Origin: Rodentibacter caecimuris
GTDB lineage: Bacteria; Pseudomonadota; Gammaproteobacteria; Enterobacterales; Pasteurellaceae
Reading direction: 5' to 3' (one strand)
Assembly (NCBI RefSeq): GCF_024622045.1
Contig: NZ_JANKBP010000008.1
Length of the DNA: 64,000 bases
In this document: positions 15,931-25,669 of the stretch, one piece after another
How the letters are laid out: each line of letters opens with the position of its first letter
Position numbering within the stretch: the stretch's first letter is position 1
Translations under genes and position numbers: made by a program
The notes under the pieces: model-generated
The model's database searches: none
Told to the model about the DNA's origin: nothing
What the model saw: the letters and a program-made list of their open reading frames with translations, nothing else

Positions 15931-17730
15931 GTGCAAACAGTTAATGTCGATATTGCAATTGTTGGTGCCGGTGGTGGCGGTTTACGTGCAGCAATTGCAG
16001 CAGCAGAGGCAAATCCTAATTTAAAAATCGCATTGGTTTCAAAAGTTTATCCAATGCGTAGCCATACCGTTGCAGCTGAAGGCGGTGCAGCGGCGGTTAT
16101 TAAAGAAGAAGATTCCTATGATAAACACTTTCATGATACCGTTGCCGGAGGCGATTGGTTGTGTGAGCAAGATGTTGTAGAGTATTTTGTAGAACATTCT
16201 CCGGTAGAAATGACTCAGTTAGAACGCTGGGGCTGTCCGTGGAGCCGTAAAGCAGATGGTGATGTGAACGTACGCCGTTTCGGAGGAATGAAAATCGAGC
16301 GCACTTGGTTCGCAGCAGATAAAACCGGCTTCCACTTGCTACATACCCTGTTCCAAACCTCAACACAATTCCCTCAAATTCAACGCTTTGACGAGCATTT
16401 CGTATTAGATATTTTAGTCGATGATGGTCACGCCCGCGGTATGGTCGCGATGAATATGATGGAGGGTACACTCGTTCAAATCAATGCCAATGCGGTAGTT
16501 ATCGCAACCGGTGGTGGTTGCCGAGCATTTAAATTCAATACCAATGGCGGCATTGTAACCGGAGACGGCTTATCCATGGCATATCGTCACGGCGTGCCAC
16601 TACGTGATATGGAATTTGTACAATATCACCCAACGGGCTTACCAAATACCGGTATTTTAATGACTGAAGGTTGCCGTGGTGAGGGTGGTATCTTGGTTAA
16701 TAAAAACGGCTACCGTTATTTACAGGATTATGGACTAGGACCGGAAACGCCGATTGGTAAACCTGAAAATAAATATATGGAATTAGGACCGCGTGATAAA
16801 GTTTCTCAGGCTTTCTGGCAAGAGTGGAAGAAAGGAAATACCTTAAAAACCGCTAAAGGTGTAGATGTTGTACATCTGGATTTACGTCACCTCGGTGAAA
16901 AATACTTGCACGAACGTCTTCCATTCATTTGTGAGTTATCAAGTGCGTACGAAGGGGTAAATCCGGTTAACGAACCAATTCCTGTTCGTCCGGTCGTTCA
17001 CTACACCATGGGCGGTATTGAAGTCGATTTCAATAGTGAAACCCGTATTAAAGGCTTGTTTGCCGTAGGTGAATGTGCTTCTTCGGGGTTACACGGAGCA
17101 AACCGCTTAGGGTCTAACTCATTGGCAGAGTTAGTTGTTCTTGGTCGGGTAGCAGGTGAATATGCGGCTCAACGTGCGGTTGAAGCACCACAAACAAACC
17201 AAAGTGCGGTAGATGCACAGGCTAAAGATGTCGTAGCTCGTTTAGAAGCACTTCACAAACAAGAAGGTAATGAATCTTGGTCTGAAATCCGTGATGAAAT
17301 GGGAACCGTTATGGAAGAAGGCTGTGGTATTTACCGCGATCAAGCCAGTATGCAAAGAGCCGTTGATAAAATTGCAGAATTAAAAGAACGCTATAAACGT
17401 ATTCGTGTCGCAGATAATTCAAGTGTATTTAACACCGATGTACTTTACACCGTTGAATTAGGTTACATCCTTGATGTGGCACAATCTATCGCTAATTCCG
17501 CTATCGAACGTAAAGAATCTCGTGGGGCTCATCAACGCTTAGATTACACTGAACGTGATGATGTCAATTATTTAAAACACACCCTTGCTTTCTACAATGA
17601 GAATGGTGCACCGCGCATTGAATACAGCCCGGTGAAAATCACTAAATCCCAACCTGCAAAACGTGTTTATGGCGCAGAAGCAGAAGCTGCCGAAGCTGCT
17701 GCGAAAGCTAAGGAGCAAGCAAATGGCTAA
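15931..17730 (+). CDS. frdA: Fumarate reductase flavoprotein subunit
   Basis: 599 residues from a GTG at 15931; GGAGG at 15921-15925 sits five bases before it, and MQTVNVDIAIVGAGGGG is the normal family N-terminus, so the upstream TTG at 15919 is rejected. The subunit reduces fumarate to succinate at the inner face of the membrane during anaerobic respiration. The FAD-binding GAGGGGLRAAIAAAE and the flavinylation motif RSHTVAAEGG (His) are present, as are the active-site segments HPTGLPNTGILMTEGCRGEG and GANRLGSNSLAEL. First gene of frdABCD; the frdB ATG overlaps its end. Confidence 0.98.
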   Translation: MQTVNVDIAIVGAGGGGLRAAIAAAEANPNLKIALVSKVYPMRSHTVAAEGGAAAVIKEEDSYDKHFHDTVAGGDWLCEQDVVEYFVEHSPVEMTQLERWGCPWSRKADGDVNVRRFGGMKIERTWFAADKTGFHLLHTLFQTSTQFPQIQRFDEHFVLDILVDDGHARGMVAMNMMEGTLVQINANAVVIATGGGCRAFKFNTNGGIVTGDGLSMAYRHGVPLRDMEFVQYHPTGLPNTGILMTEGCRGEGGILVNKNGYRYLQDYGLGPETPIGKPENKYMELGPRDKVSQAFWQEWKKGNTLKTAKGVDVVHLDLRHLGEKYLHERLPFICELSSAYEGVNPVNEPIPVRPVVHYTMGGIEVDFNSETRIKGLFAVGECASSGLHGANRLGSNSLAELVVLGRVAGEYAAQRAVEAPQTNQSAVDAQAKDVVARLEALHKQEGNESWSEIRDEMGTVMEEGCGIYRDQASMQRAVDKIAELKERYKRIRVADNSSVFNTDVLYTVELGYILDVAQSIANSAIERKESRGAHQRLDYTERDDVNYLKHTLAFYNENGAPRIEYSPVKITKSQPAKRVYGAEAEAAEAAAKAKEQANG

Positions 17731-18493
17731 TTCACCAGTAATGAATGTGGAAGTTTTACGCTACAATCCTGAAAGCGATCAAGAGCCACATTTAAGCACT
17801 TACCAAGTGCCTTATGACAACCAAACGTCCTTACTTGATGCGTTAGGTTATATTAAAGATAAACTTGAACCTTCCCTTTCTTACCGTTGGTCTTGCCGTA
17901 TGGCAATCTGCGGTTCTTGTGGAATGATGGTTAATAATAAGCCAAAACTGGCATGTAAAACTTTTTTACGTGATTACAGCGGTCATATGCGTATTGAACC
18001 ATTGGCAAACTTCCCAATTGAACGTGATTTGGTAGTAGATTTGAGCCACTTCATTGAAAGCTTAGAAGCAATCAAACCATATATTATTGGCAATGAGGCA
18101 CCACCATTAGATGGTAAACCGCATCCATCGGCAGAACTTGCGAAAAGCCGCACGAAACAAACCCCGGCGCAACTTGAAAAATACCGTACTTTCTCAATGT
18201 GTATTAACTGTGGTTTGTGTTATGCAGCTTGTCCGCAATTCGGTCTAAATCCTGAATTCTTAGGACCTGCTGCGATTACTATGGCTCATCGTTATAACCT
18301 CGACAACCGTGACCATGGAAAAGCACAACGTATGCCATTGCTAAACGGTAAAAACGGGGTGTGGAGCTGTACTTTCGTGGGTTATTGCTCTGAAGTTTGT
18401 CCAAAACATGTGGATCCGGCTTCCGCAATCAACCAAGGTAAAGTGGAAAGTGCCAAAGATTATGTTATCTCTATGCTAAAACCAAAAGGCTAA
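17723..18493 (+). CDS. frdB: Fumarate reductase iron-sulfur subunit
   Basis: 256 residues from the ATG at 17723, which overlaps the frdA stop and signals translational coupling. The N-terminal ferredoxin fold carries the [2Fe-2S] cysteines in SCRMAICGSCGMM and KLACKT. The C-terminal domain has CINCGLCYAACP and CTFVGYCSEVCPKHVDP for the [4Fe-4S] and [3Fe-4S] clusters. It passes electrons from menaquinol at FrdCD to FAD in FrdA. The men genes at 39.9-43.7 kb supply that quinone. Confidence 0.98.
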   Translation: MANSPVMNVEVLRYNPESDQEPHLSTYQVPYDNQTSLLDALGYIKDKLEPSLSYRWSCRMAICGSCGMMVNNKPKLACKTFLRDYSGHMRIEPLANFPIERDLVVDLSHFIESLEAIKPYIIGNEAPPLDGKPHPSAELAKSRTKQTPAQLEKYRTFSMCINCGLCYAACPQFGLNPEFLGPAAITMAHRYNLDNRDHGKAQRMPLLNGKNGVWSCTFVGYCSEVCPKHVDPASAINQGKVESAKDYVISMLKPKG

Positions 18494-18503
18494 GGGGGAA
18501 GAA

Positions 18504-18914
18504 ATGTCAGTAACTGTAAGTAAACGCAAAAAATATGTTCGCCCGATGACGGCGACTTGGTGGCAAAAATTAGACTTCTACAAAGCCTATATGCTACGTG
18601 AAGCTACCTCAATCTTTTCCGTATGGTTCTGTATCGTTCTTCTTTATGGCGTACTCTGTCTTGCCAGTAATCCTATCCCAGGACACGGCATTTTTAGCTT
18701 TATTGAATTTTTAAGAAACCCAATTGTGGTGCTCTTAAATATCATTACACTGGTAGCAACGCTTTATCATACTGTCACCTATTTCTTAATGACACCAAAA
18801 GTGATGAACATCATTGTCAAAAATGAACGTTTACCACACCATATAGTAAGAAATGCACTTTGGGCAGTAACCGCTCTTATTAGCGTAATTGCATTAGTTT
18901 TAGCTTATATCTAA
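18504..18914 (+). CDS. frdC: Fumarate reductase membrane anchor subunit C
   Basis: 136 residues with three hydrophobic helices (~30-50, 70-90, 112-134) after a basic N-terminus (SKRKKYVRPMTATWWQKLDFY). It anchors FrdAB to the inner membrane and helps form the quinone site. Third gene of the operon, with AGGGGGAAGAA upstream. Confidence 0.96.
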   Translation: MSVTVSKRKKYVRPMTATWWQKLDFYKAYMLREATSIFSVWFCIVLLYGVLCLASNPIPGHGIFSFIEFLRNPIVVLLNIITLVATLYHTVTYFLMTPKVMNIIVKNERLPHHIVRNALWAVTALISVIALVLAYI

Positions 18915-18927
18915 GGGGAGAGAAAAA

Positions 18928-19272
18928 ATGGTTGATAAAAATCCAAAACGCTCCGGCGAGCCACCGGTATGGTTACTTTTTGGTGCAGGAGGTACAGTAA
19001 GTGCAATTTTCTTTCCTGTGGTCATTTTAATCTTAGGCTTATTACTACCATTTGGTTTAGTCGATCCTGCGAACTTAGTTGCTTTTGCCTATTCTTGGAT
19101 TGGTAAGCTTGTCATTCTCGTGTTAACTATTTTCCCAATGTGGTGTGGTTTGCACCGGATTCACCACGGAATGCACGATCTTAAAATCCATGTACCAGCG
19201 GGTGGCTTTATCTTCTATGGTTTAGCAACTATTTATACTATTTGGGTATTATTCGCGGTAATTGGTTTATAA
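18928..19272 (+). CDS. frdD: Fumarate reductase membrane anchor subunit D
   Basis: 114 residues with three membrane helices; the RSGEPPVWLLFGAGG start and HRIHHGMHDLKIHVP loop are typical of FrdD. It pairs with FrdC to hold the complex in the membrane. Last gene of the operon; AGGGGAGAG precedes the ATG and a strong terminator follows. Confidence 0.96.
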   Translation: MVDKNPKRSGEPPVWLLFGAGGTVSAIFFPVVILILGLLLPFGLVDPANLVAFAYSWIGKLVILVLTIFPMWCGLHRIHHGMHDLKIHVPAGGFIFYGLATIYTIWVLFAVIGL

Positions 19273-19285
19273 GAAAATTAGATAC

Positions 19286-19319
19286 AAAAAATAGCGAGTA
19301 TAAAAACTCGCTATTTTTT
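19286..19319 (+). terminator. Terminator of frdABCD
   Basis: AATAGCGAGT (19290-19299) pairs with ACTCGCTATT (19306-19315), flanked by A- and T-runs. It lies 14 bases past frdD and before the convergent ndk. Confidence 0.9.
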
Positions 19320-19332
19320 ATCTACAATAAAA

Positions 19333-19755
19333 TTAATAATTACAAATTTCCGAATCGGCAAAAAAATAAGCAATTTCACGATTCGCACTTTCTACGCTAT
19401 CTGAACCATGCACGGAATTTTCACTCTGACTTAACGCAAACTCCCTACGAACAGTACCTTCTGCTGCACTTTCCGGATTTGTCGCACCAATCAAAGTGCG
19501 GTAGTCTTTTACGGCATTTTCTTTTTCCAATACTGAAACCACAACAGGCGCAGACATCATATACTCCACTAATGATTCAAAAAACGCCTTACCTTGATGC
19601 TCGGCATAAAAACCTTCAGCTTGCTCCCTCGTTAAATGTACCATTTTTATCGCAACAATTTTGAATCCATTTTGCTCAAAACGTGTCAAAATTGCCCCGA
19701 TAAGGTTACGTCTCACCGCATCGGGTTTAATAATTGAAAATGTTCTTTCTGTCAT
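19333..19755 (-). CDS. ndk: Nucleoside-diphosphate kinase
   Basis: 140 residues from the ATG at 19755 (MTERTFSIIKPDAVRRNLIG); the frame upstream to 19836 overlaps pepB and is not coding. It balances NTP pools by phosphate transfer through an active-site histidine, seen in NSVHGSDSVESANREIAYFF. It follows pepB by 8 bases, so they are likely one transcript. pepB-ndk next to the LPS locus is also the H. influenzae order. Confidence 0.97.
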   Translation of the reverse strand: MTERTFSIIKPDAVRRNLIGAILTRFEQNGFKIVAIKMVHLTREQAEGFYAEHQGKAFFESLVEYMMSAPVVVSVLEKENAVKDYRTLIGATNPESAAEGTVRREFALSQSENSVHGSDSVESANREIAYFFADSEICNY

Positions 19756-19763
19756 ATTCATCC

Positions 19764-21068
19764 TTACTTTTCTGATTTTGACAACAATAAATTCGCTAAT
19801 GTTTGTACTCCAATACCTGTCGCGCCAATCGCCCATAAATCATTTGCAGATTTACGATAAGTTGCAGAGCAATCAATATGCAACCAATTCTGCCGGTAAT
19901 TCTTCACAAAATAGGAGAGAAAGGCTGTCGCTGTACTTGCCCCTGCTCCAACAGGCACTGTACCAATATTAGCAATATCCGCAAATGAAGAGCTAATTTG
20001 TGAACGATGGAACTCCTCAAATGGTAAACGCCAAAATGGCTCATTTTCGGCCTTAGCCGATTGAAAAAGCGCTGTCGCAAGTTCATCATCCATTGTGAGC
20101 AGCGAATGGTAGTCATTACCTACCGCCACTTTAGCCGCACCGGTTAAGGTAGCGCAATCAATAATAAACTCAGGATGTTGATTATCCGCTTCAATTAATC
20201 CGTCTGCCAACACTAAACGACCTTCTGCGTCGGTATTTAAAATCTCCGCTGTCACACCATTTTTATAGGTAATAATATCGCCTAATTTAAACGCATTGCT
20301 GCTCACTAAATTTTCTGCGCAACATAAGTAGAGTTTCACTCGCTGCTTTAATCCTCGAGCAATAGCTAATCCTAAAGCGCCGGTTAATAATGCTGCGCCC
20401 CCCATATCAGTACGCATTGTACTCATTCCATCACTTGGCTTAATACTATACCCGCCACTATCAAAGGTAATTCCCTTACCGACTAAGCAAGCCAATACGG
20501 GGGCATTCGAATCCCCTGTCGGATTAAAATCTAACTGCAACATTGCCGGCGGATTTGACGAACCTTTTCCTACTGTCCAAATCCCTTGATAGCCTTGTTC
20601 TTCCAACTCTTTCCCGAAAATAATCTGAAAACTGACCGCACTTTTCTCCGAATGATTTTCTGCTTGAGCCGTAATAAACTCTGCCGCACGCTCAACCAGT
20701 TTAATAGGTGTTAAACTTTGTGCCGGTTCATTAATTATCCCCCGAACAAAATCGCCACATTCAATACGGGCTAATAATTCATCTTGTAACTCATGCTCTA
20801 AATGTGGAAACTCAATGGCATAATCTTGTTTTGCTGTGTAAAACCCTTGATAAAATGCCCAACAAAACTCTAAATTCCACTCATTACCAACTAATTCTAC
20901 ATCTTTAATACCTTGCCCACGTAACTTACGCGCAGCACTCTGCACCAAAGTGCGGTCATTTTTTTCATTATTTTTTAAGTGAATAATCGCTTCTTCGCCA
21001 TTAAAACTTAATATCGCATTTTTACCCCAACAATCCGCTGCAGGGCGATTAGAAAGAATAATCTCCAT
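19764..21068 (-). CDS. pepB: Aminopeptidase B (M17 leucyl aminopeptidase family)
   Basis: 434 residues, AGGAG before the ATG. A cytosolic two-metal exopeptidase that trims N-terminal residues from peptides. The M17 signature NTDAEGRLVLADGL and the metal/substrate segments LVGKGITFDSGGYSIKPS and MRTDMGGAALLTGA are intact. Transcribed with ndk; separated from the LPS operon by ~100 bases. Confidence 0.96.
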   Translation of the reverse strand: MEIILSNRPAADCWGKNAILSFNGEEAIIHLKNNEKNDRTLVQSAARKLRGQGIKDVELVGNEWNLEFCWAFYQGFYTAKQDYAIEFPHLEHELQDELLARIECGDFVRGIINEPAQSLTPIKLVERAAEFITAQAENHSEKSAVSFQIIFGKELEEQGYQGIWTVGKGSSNPPAMLQLDFNPTGDSNAPVLACLVGKGITFDSGGYSIKPSDGMSTMRTDMGGAALLTGALGLAIARGLKQRVKLYLCCAENLVSSNAFKLGDIITYKNGVTAEILNTDAEGRLVLADGLIEADNQHPEFIIDCATLTGAAKVAVGNDYHSLLTMDDELATALFQSAKAENEPFWRLPFEEFHRSQISSSFADIANIGTVPVGAGASTATAFLSYFVKNYRQNWLHIDCSATYRKSANDLWAIGATGIGVQTLANLLLSKSEK

Positions 21069-21166
21069 TTTTTAACTCTCCTTTAAAAGAAAAAACCGGT
21101 TAGCGAACTATACCAGTTTTTATAGGGGAAGATAATCTTAAATGTGCTTATTTCATCAACTAAGGC

Positions 21167-22201
21167 TTAACTTTTTTCTATCATGTATCTTCCTGATTGA
21201 AATTGTTTAACATACCATTCTATTGTTTTTCTTAATCCTGATTCAAAAGCTTCTTGTGGTTTCCAACCTAATTCACGACTAATTTTTGTCGTATCAATTG
21301 CATAACGTACATCATGACCAGAGCGGTCTTTTACATAAGTGATTAAATCTTCATATTTTACGATGCCATCAGGTTTATTTGGTACAAGCGTCTCTAAGAT
21401 GCCACAAATAGAACGAACGACGGTAATGTTCGTTTTCTCACAGCTTCCACCAATATTATAAGTTGCGCCAACCTTGCCTTCTTTAAGCACTTTATATAAA
21501 GCTTTAGCATGATCTTCTACAAATAACCAATCTCGAATTTGTAAACCGTTTCCATATACAGGCAAAGGCTTGCCCTCTAAAGCATTTAATATCATCAAAG
21601 GTATCAATTTTTCCTTATGCTGAAATGGTCCATAATTATTTGAAGAATGAGTAATGATAGTTGGTAGACCATAAGTTCGATGCCAAGCACGAACCAAATG
21701 ATCACTCGAAGCTTTTGAGGCAGAATATGGGCTACTTGGTTTATAAGGCGAGTTTTCAGTAAATAAGTCGTCTTTATTTTCTAAATCACCATAAACTTCA
21801 TCGGTTGAAATGTGCAGAAATTTAAATCTTGCTTTTTTATCAGCTTCTAAATTATTCCAATAATCAAGAGCAACTTCTAATAGCGTATAAGTACCAACTA
21901 TATTAGTTTGAATAAATTCTGCAGCATCATTGATTGAACGATCAACATGGCTTTCAGCAGCTAAGTGCATGATGGCATCAGGTTGATGTTGTTCAAATAC
22001 CCTAGATAGCTCTTTCGCATCACAAATATTGACTTGATTAAAGGAATACCGAGAACTATCTTTGAGTTTTTGGAGTGAAAACAAATTCGCAGCATAAGTA
22101 AGTTTATCAATATTGACGACACTATCTTGCGTGTTTTGGATAATATAACTAATAACAGCGGAACCGATAAAGCCAGCTCCACCTGTGACTAAAATTTTCA
22201 T
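21167..22201 (-). CDS. rffG: dTDP-glucose 4,6-dehydratase
   Basis: 344 residues, an NAD-dependent short-chain dehydrogenase of the RmlB/RffG type making dTDP-4-keto-6-deoxyglucose. Visible are ILVTGGAGFIGSAV (NAD binding), HLAAESHVDRSI, the catalytic STDEVYGDL and the YSASKASSDHL Tyr/Lys pair. It is the last gene of the O-antigen operon, 9 bases after rfbP. No rmlA, rmlC, rmlD or rff aminotransferase accompanies it, so the downstream sugar must be completed elsewhere. Confidence 0.95.
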   Translation of the reverse strand: MKILVTGGAGFIGSAVISYIIQNTQDSVVNIDKLTYAANLFSLQKLKDSSRYSFNQVNICDAKELSRVFEQHQPDAIMHLAAESHVDRSINDAAEFIQTNIVGTYTLLEVALDYWNNLEADKKARFKFLHISTDEVYGDLENKDDLFTENSPYKPSSPYSASKASSDHLVRAWHRTYGLPTIITHSSNNYGPFQHKEKLIPLMILNALEGKPLPVYGNGLQIRDWLFVEDHAKALYKVLKEGKVGATYNIGGSCEKTNITVVRSICGILETLVPNKPDGIVKYEDLITYVKDRSGHDVRYAIDTTKISRELGWKPQEAFESGLRKTIEWYVKQFQSGRYMIEKS

Positions 22202-22210
22202 GAAATATCT

Positions 22211-23632
22211 TTAATAAGCTCCATCCCTTTTCAAAACAACATTTACTGTCTTAAATAAAATCGCAATATCATTCCATAAAGACCAATTTTTTACATACCA
22301 TGAATCAAAATAAACCCGGGTGTCGTAATCTACATCATTACGTCCACTTACTTGCCAAAGGCCTGTCATTCCTGGTTTTGCCATTAGATAGTAATCTACA
22401 TTTTCTTGGTAACGTTCTAATTCATCGGCAACAATTGGACGGGGGCCAACTAAACTCATTTCGCCTTTCAATACGTTCCAAAGCTGTGGGAGTTCATCAA
22501 GACTTGTTGCTCTTAAAAATTTACCAACTTTCGTAATTCTTGGATCATTTTTTAATTTAAAATCTTTTTCCCATTCCGCTCTAGCTTCAGGATCATTTTT
22601 TAATAATTCATCTAATACTTCTTGAGAATTTACTACCATTGTTCTAAATTTTAAGCATCTAAATTTTCTACCATTTTGCCCAATTCTTGGATGCCCATAA
22701 ATCGCATTCCCACCATCTTTTCTAACTGTATAATAAAGATAAAGTAAAATAGGAGAGAGCAAAAGCATAATTGCAAAAGCTCCCACAAAGTCGACGACTC
22801 TTTTTTGTATTCTGGATGATAATTTTGCTAAATTATTATTCACGCGAAGTAGCATCACTTCATAACTAAACATAAAAGACATATCTGTACTATAAAGAGG
22901 TAAACCACGTAATGTTGGAATAACAGAAACAAAACGATATCCATTTGTTGAAAAATAACGGAGTAAATCATCTCTTTCAAGATTTTCATTTTCTTCAAGT
23001 GCAATAATAAATTGATCTGATTTTTTTGTTGCTAATTTCCACCTATTCTTTTTAACATTAGAAAACATTGGAATATTTAAATTTTTTATTTCTTCACAAA
23101 TATCATTAACAGAGACAAAATGCGTAATTTCCAATCCTAAATATCGCTCACTTTGTAATGCTTTATAAGCATCAAAGGCATTATTCCCAGTACCTAAAAT
23201 AACCGTCTTTCTTAAATACCAAGCTGAATGAATTAGCCATTTTTTTAGTATTACTCGACCCAATGGAACAACCGCTAATGCAATTCCCCAAACTATAATC
23301 CAAAGCAATCTTGAAAAATAAAGTTTAGAAAAAGAGATAATAGAAAGCTCAAAAATGGCAAAAATCACTAATGTACGGATAATTTCTTTTAACTCTAACC
23401 AAAAAGGTTTTCGATAAGTATAATGACGTAATCTAATTGTAAGCCAAGCAATAAATAAAAATGATAAAAACAAATGAATATAAATTCGATCATCTAATTC
23501 TGTATAAGGAATGTATGCTGTGTAATTTCCTTTATAGCTATCAATAAGATAAAGTGCAATAAAAAAGGATGACGTGAGCGTAAGAAAATCTGTGATTAAT
23601 AATAGTATTTTTGATAGAGCTAATTTATTCAT
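22211..23632 (-). CDS. rfbP: Undecaprenyl-phosphate hexose-1-phosphate transferase (WbaP/RfbP type)
   Basis: 473 residues, the long polyisoprenyl-phosphate sugar-1-P transferase class. An N-terminal half with about four membrane helices and a central Rossmann-like region (GTGNNAFDAYKAL) precede the conserved catalytic C-terminal third (GHPRIGQNGRKFRCLKFRTM, RATSLDELPQLWNVLKGEMS, LVGPRPI, KPGMTGLWQVSGR). It starts each O-unit by placing a sugar phosphate, probably galactose-1-P by analogy with H. influenzae RfbP, on undecaprenyl phosphate. GGAGAAATAACCT precedes the ATG; it overlaps the GT52 gene by 8 bases. Confidence 0.93.
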   Translation of the reverse strand: MNKLALSKILLLITDFLTLTSSFFIALYLIDSYKGNYTAYIPYTELDDRIYIHLFLSFLFIAWLTIRLRHYTYRKPFWLELKEIIRTLVIFAIFELSIISFSKLYFSRLLWIIVWGIALAVVPLGRVILKKWLIHSAWYLRKTVILGTGNNAFDAYKALQSERYLGLEITHFVSVNDICEEIKNLNIPMFSNVKKNRWKLATKKSDQFIIALEENENLERDDLLRYFSTNGYRFVSVIPTLRGLPLYSTDMSFMFSYEVMLLRVNNNLAKLSSRIQKRVVDFVGAFAIMLLLSPILLYLYYTVRKDGGNAIYGHPRIGQNGRKFRCLKFRTMVVNSQEVLDELLKNDPEARAEWEKDFKLKNDPRITKVGKFLRATSLDELPQLWNVLKGEMSLVGPRPIVADELERYQENVDYYLMAKPGMTGLWQVSGRNDVDYDTRVYFDSWYVKNWSLWNDIAILFKTVNVVLKRDGAY

Positions 23633-24539
23633 AGGTTATTTCTCCGAATCGTTTTTCTAATTTAGGATGTATTTTAGTGCCATAGAAGTCCACGTTCTCC
23701 TTTGGATAAACATATACAGCTGTTGAGAAAAGTGTTACTGCTTTCTCAAACTTAACCCCTAATACATCTAAAATCTCAGATGGATAATTTTCATTAAATA
23801 CTTCTACATCGGGAAAATAACCTTGATAATTTGTTTTCTCTCTAGGATGTGTTTTAACTACCAGTTTTTCTTTATCATAATTTTCAATAATAGATGAATA
23901 AATATCAATTTTTTCTTGCTCAGTTAAAACATTATCTTCTGAAAGCGGTTGAGTAAATAAAACAGTATTCTTACTCTTTAAATTTTTTATTTTATTTACA
24001 TTCACACCCAATAAAAAAAGGATTTCATCTTGTTCTACTTTTGTTTTTTCTTTCCACAATTGATGAATATCAATAATTTCTACTTTTTCTTTTATACAAT
24101 CAGGAATATTATCATTTTTTGTTAAATAGATCTTTTTCACATTTTTATACATTCCAAATTTAGGCAATGAAAACAATCTATTTTTTAGACTTCTTTTATA
24201 GTTTTTTAACTGATAATTCTCTGTTCCATCTTCAATTAGATAGAAAGGACATCTTTTCAAAAAGAAGGAAGAACCTAAAATATGATCTGCACCATAGACA
24301 TTAAACTTAGATAAATCCAATTTATTCTTCCATAGAATTTTTTTAAAGGTAAAATAATTTTTCAACAAACTAAAAAAAAGAGCAATATTCCCTTTTCCTT
24401 TTTTAGTTCTTACCATCACTTCAATATTTAAATCACTTACATCATCCCCCATAATAAAAATATTACCTTCATGATATCGATTTAGCAGAAAATAAATAAA
24501 AATCATTCTTAAATTACTAATTATAACTATATTTTTCAT
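23625..24539 (-). CDS. GT52-family sialyltransferase
   Basis: 304 residues. Bacterial sialyltransferase marks are visible: a D/E-D/E-G motif in YLIEDGTENYQL and the HP motif in KTHPREKTNYQGYF, plus YGADHILG and LFSTAVYVYP, all features of GT52 (Lst/LsgB/SiaA). It should move Neu5Ac from CMP-Neu5Ac to the nascent O-unit on the cytoplasmic side of the inner membrane. The same operon makes the donor through neuB, neuC and neuA. In H. influenzae the corresponding position holds the lsgB/siaA gene. Linkage and acceptor cannot be read from sequence. Confidence 0.8.
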   Translation of the reverse strand: MKNIVIISNLRMIFIYFLLNRYHEGNIFIMGDDVSDLNIEVMVRTKKGKGNIALFFSLLKNYFTFKKILWKNKLDLSKFNVYGADHILGSSFFLKRCPFYLIEDGTENYQLKNYKRSLKNRLFSLPKFGMYKNVKKIYLTKNDNIPDCIKEKVEIIDIHQLWKEKTKVEQDEILFLLGVNVNKIKNLKSKNTVLFTQPLSEDNVLTEQEKIDIYSSIIENYDKEKLVVKTHPREKTNYQGYFPDVEVFNENYPSEILDVLGVKFEKAVTLFSTAVYVYPKENVDFYGTKIHPKLEKRFGEITYE

Positions 24540-24559
24540 TTTAATATTCCTGAATGTTC

Positions 24560-25657
24560 TTACATATAATACTTAAATATTGTTTCATAAGGTAAAAATG
24601 TATTTATATTAAACACTACATGTACGTACAAAATTCTAAAAAAGACAATTGCAGAGTAAATTATAGATAATAAAAGTAAAAAATTTCTATACTTTAAATT
24701 TTCTAATAGCAATGATAAATAAGGGATGATTGCTATCAAAAACATATCAGAGATCCTAAATGCAATTCCTCCCGCTCTAGATAACGAAAAGAAAAGTAAT
24801 GCATATAGAAATAAGATTATACCTAGCTTATTAATTTTTTTGTTTTCACTTTTATAAAAAATCATAGCTAAGAATCCAATAAGAATTACCTTTAGATAAT
24901 TAAATATATTAACTGGTTCAAGGCTATATTGTATAAAATAGTATTGATAAATCCTAGAAAACATATAATTCACATCTTTATAATTAGTATAGCAATATTC
25001 AATTAACACCCCAAACAAATCATAATACATTACAAAACTTACTAATGAAATTAAACCTACCAACACCTTTTTTTTCACATTAAAACTAAGTATAAAATAA
25101 GCTATTATATAAATTAAACTCGAACGATGAAAAATATAAGCTAATATTATAAAAAATGAAAATTTAATAAAGTTTCTGTCAAGTAAATATCTTAAGTTAT
25201 AGAACAGTATAACCATCGCCATTGCTTGGCGATGACCACTTATATAATAAACATGAAAAAGTGAAAAAAATAATAATAGTTGTAAATTCTTAAATGGATA
25301 TCTTCTTACAGCAGCATATAGAAAAGAAAATAAAATAATATTATAGATAAAAATAAAAACATGAAAATTATTAGTAAAGGTTTTGATTAATGATTCAAAC
25401 AATAAATATCCATATTCAATACTATGTGGATTAGACAAGAAATAATCTGTATTTATTTCATAAAGTGGTTTAGCATATGAAAATAGTTCTTGATATTGAT
25501 AATAATCAGTTCCAATTCCCGTTCGAGTAGATACAATAATAAAAAAAAGTAAAATATTAATACCAAAAAATAGATTTTTAATATTTCTAGAAAAATTACT
25601 AAAATCTATAATACTACCTACCGTTAGTAATGAAAAAAAAGAAATATATATGTACAT
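24560..25657 (-). CDS. wzy: O-antigen polymerase, EpsG/Wzy-like
   Basis: 365 residues, about ten hydrophobic segments. The first periplasmic loop has STRTGIGTDYYQYQELF and a central loop has SGHRQAMAMVILFYNLRYLL and YIFHRSSLIY, the EpsG/Wzy pattern. It would join lipid-linked repeat units in the periplasm. Extremely AT-rich, like the two glycosyltransferases beside it, which is typical of exchanged O-antigen genes. Assignment rests on topology, motifs and position between wzx and the transferases. Confidence 0.8.
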   Translation of the reverse strand: MYIYISFFSLLTVGSIIDFSNFSRNIKNLFFGINILLFFIIVSTRTGIGTDYYQYQELFSYAKPLYEINTDYFLSNPHSIEYGYLLFESLIKTFTNNFHVFIFIYNIILFSFLYAAVRRYPFKNLQLLLFFSLFHVYYISGHRQAMAMVILFYNLRYLLDRNFIKFSFFIILAYIFHRSSLIYIIAYFILSFNVKKKVLVGLISLVSFVMYYDLFGVLIEYCYTNYKDVNYMFSRIYQYYFIQYSLEPVNIFNYLKVILIGFLAMIFYKSENKKINKLGIILFLYALLFFSLSRAGGIAFRISDMFLIAIIPYLSLLLENLKYRNFLLLLSIIYSAIVFFRILYVHVVFNINTFLPYETIFKYYM

Positions 25658-25669
25658 AGAACTTACTCG

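Noticed and set aside
19242..19664. Plus-strand frame overlapping frdD end and ndk
   Set aside because: It runs through the frd terminator and antisense to ndk; no ribosome site.
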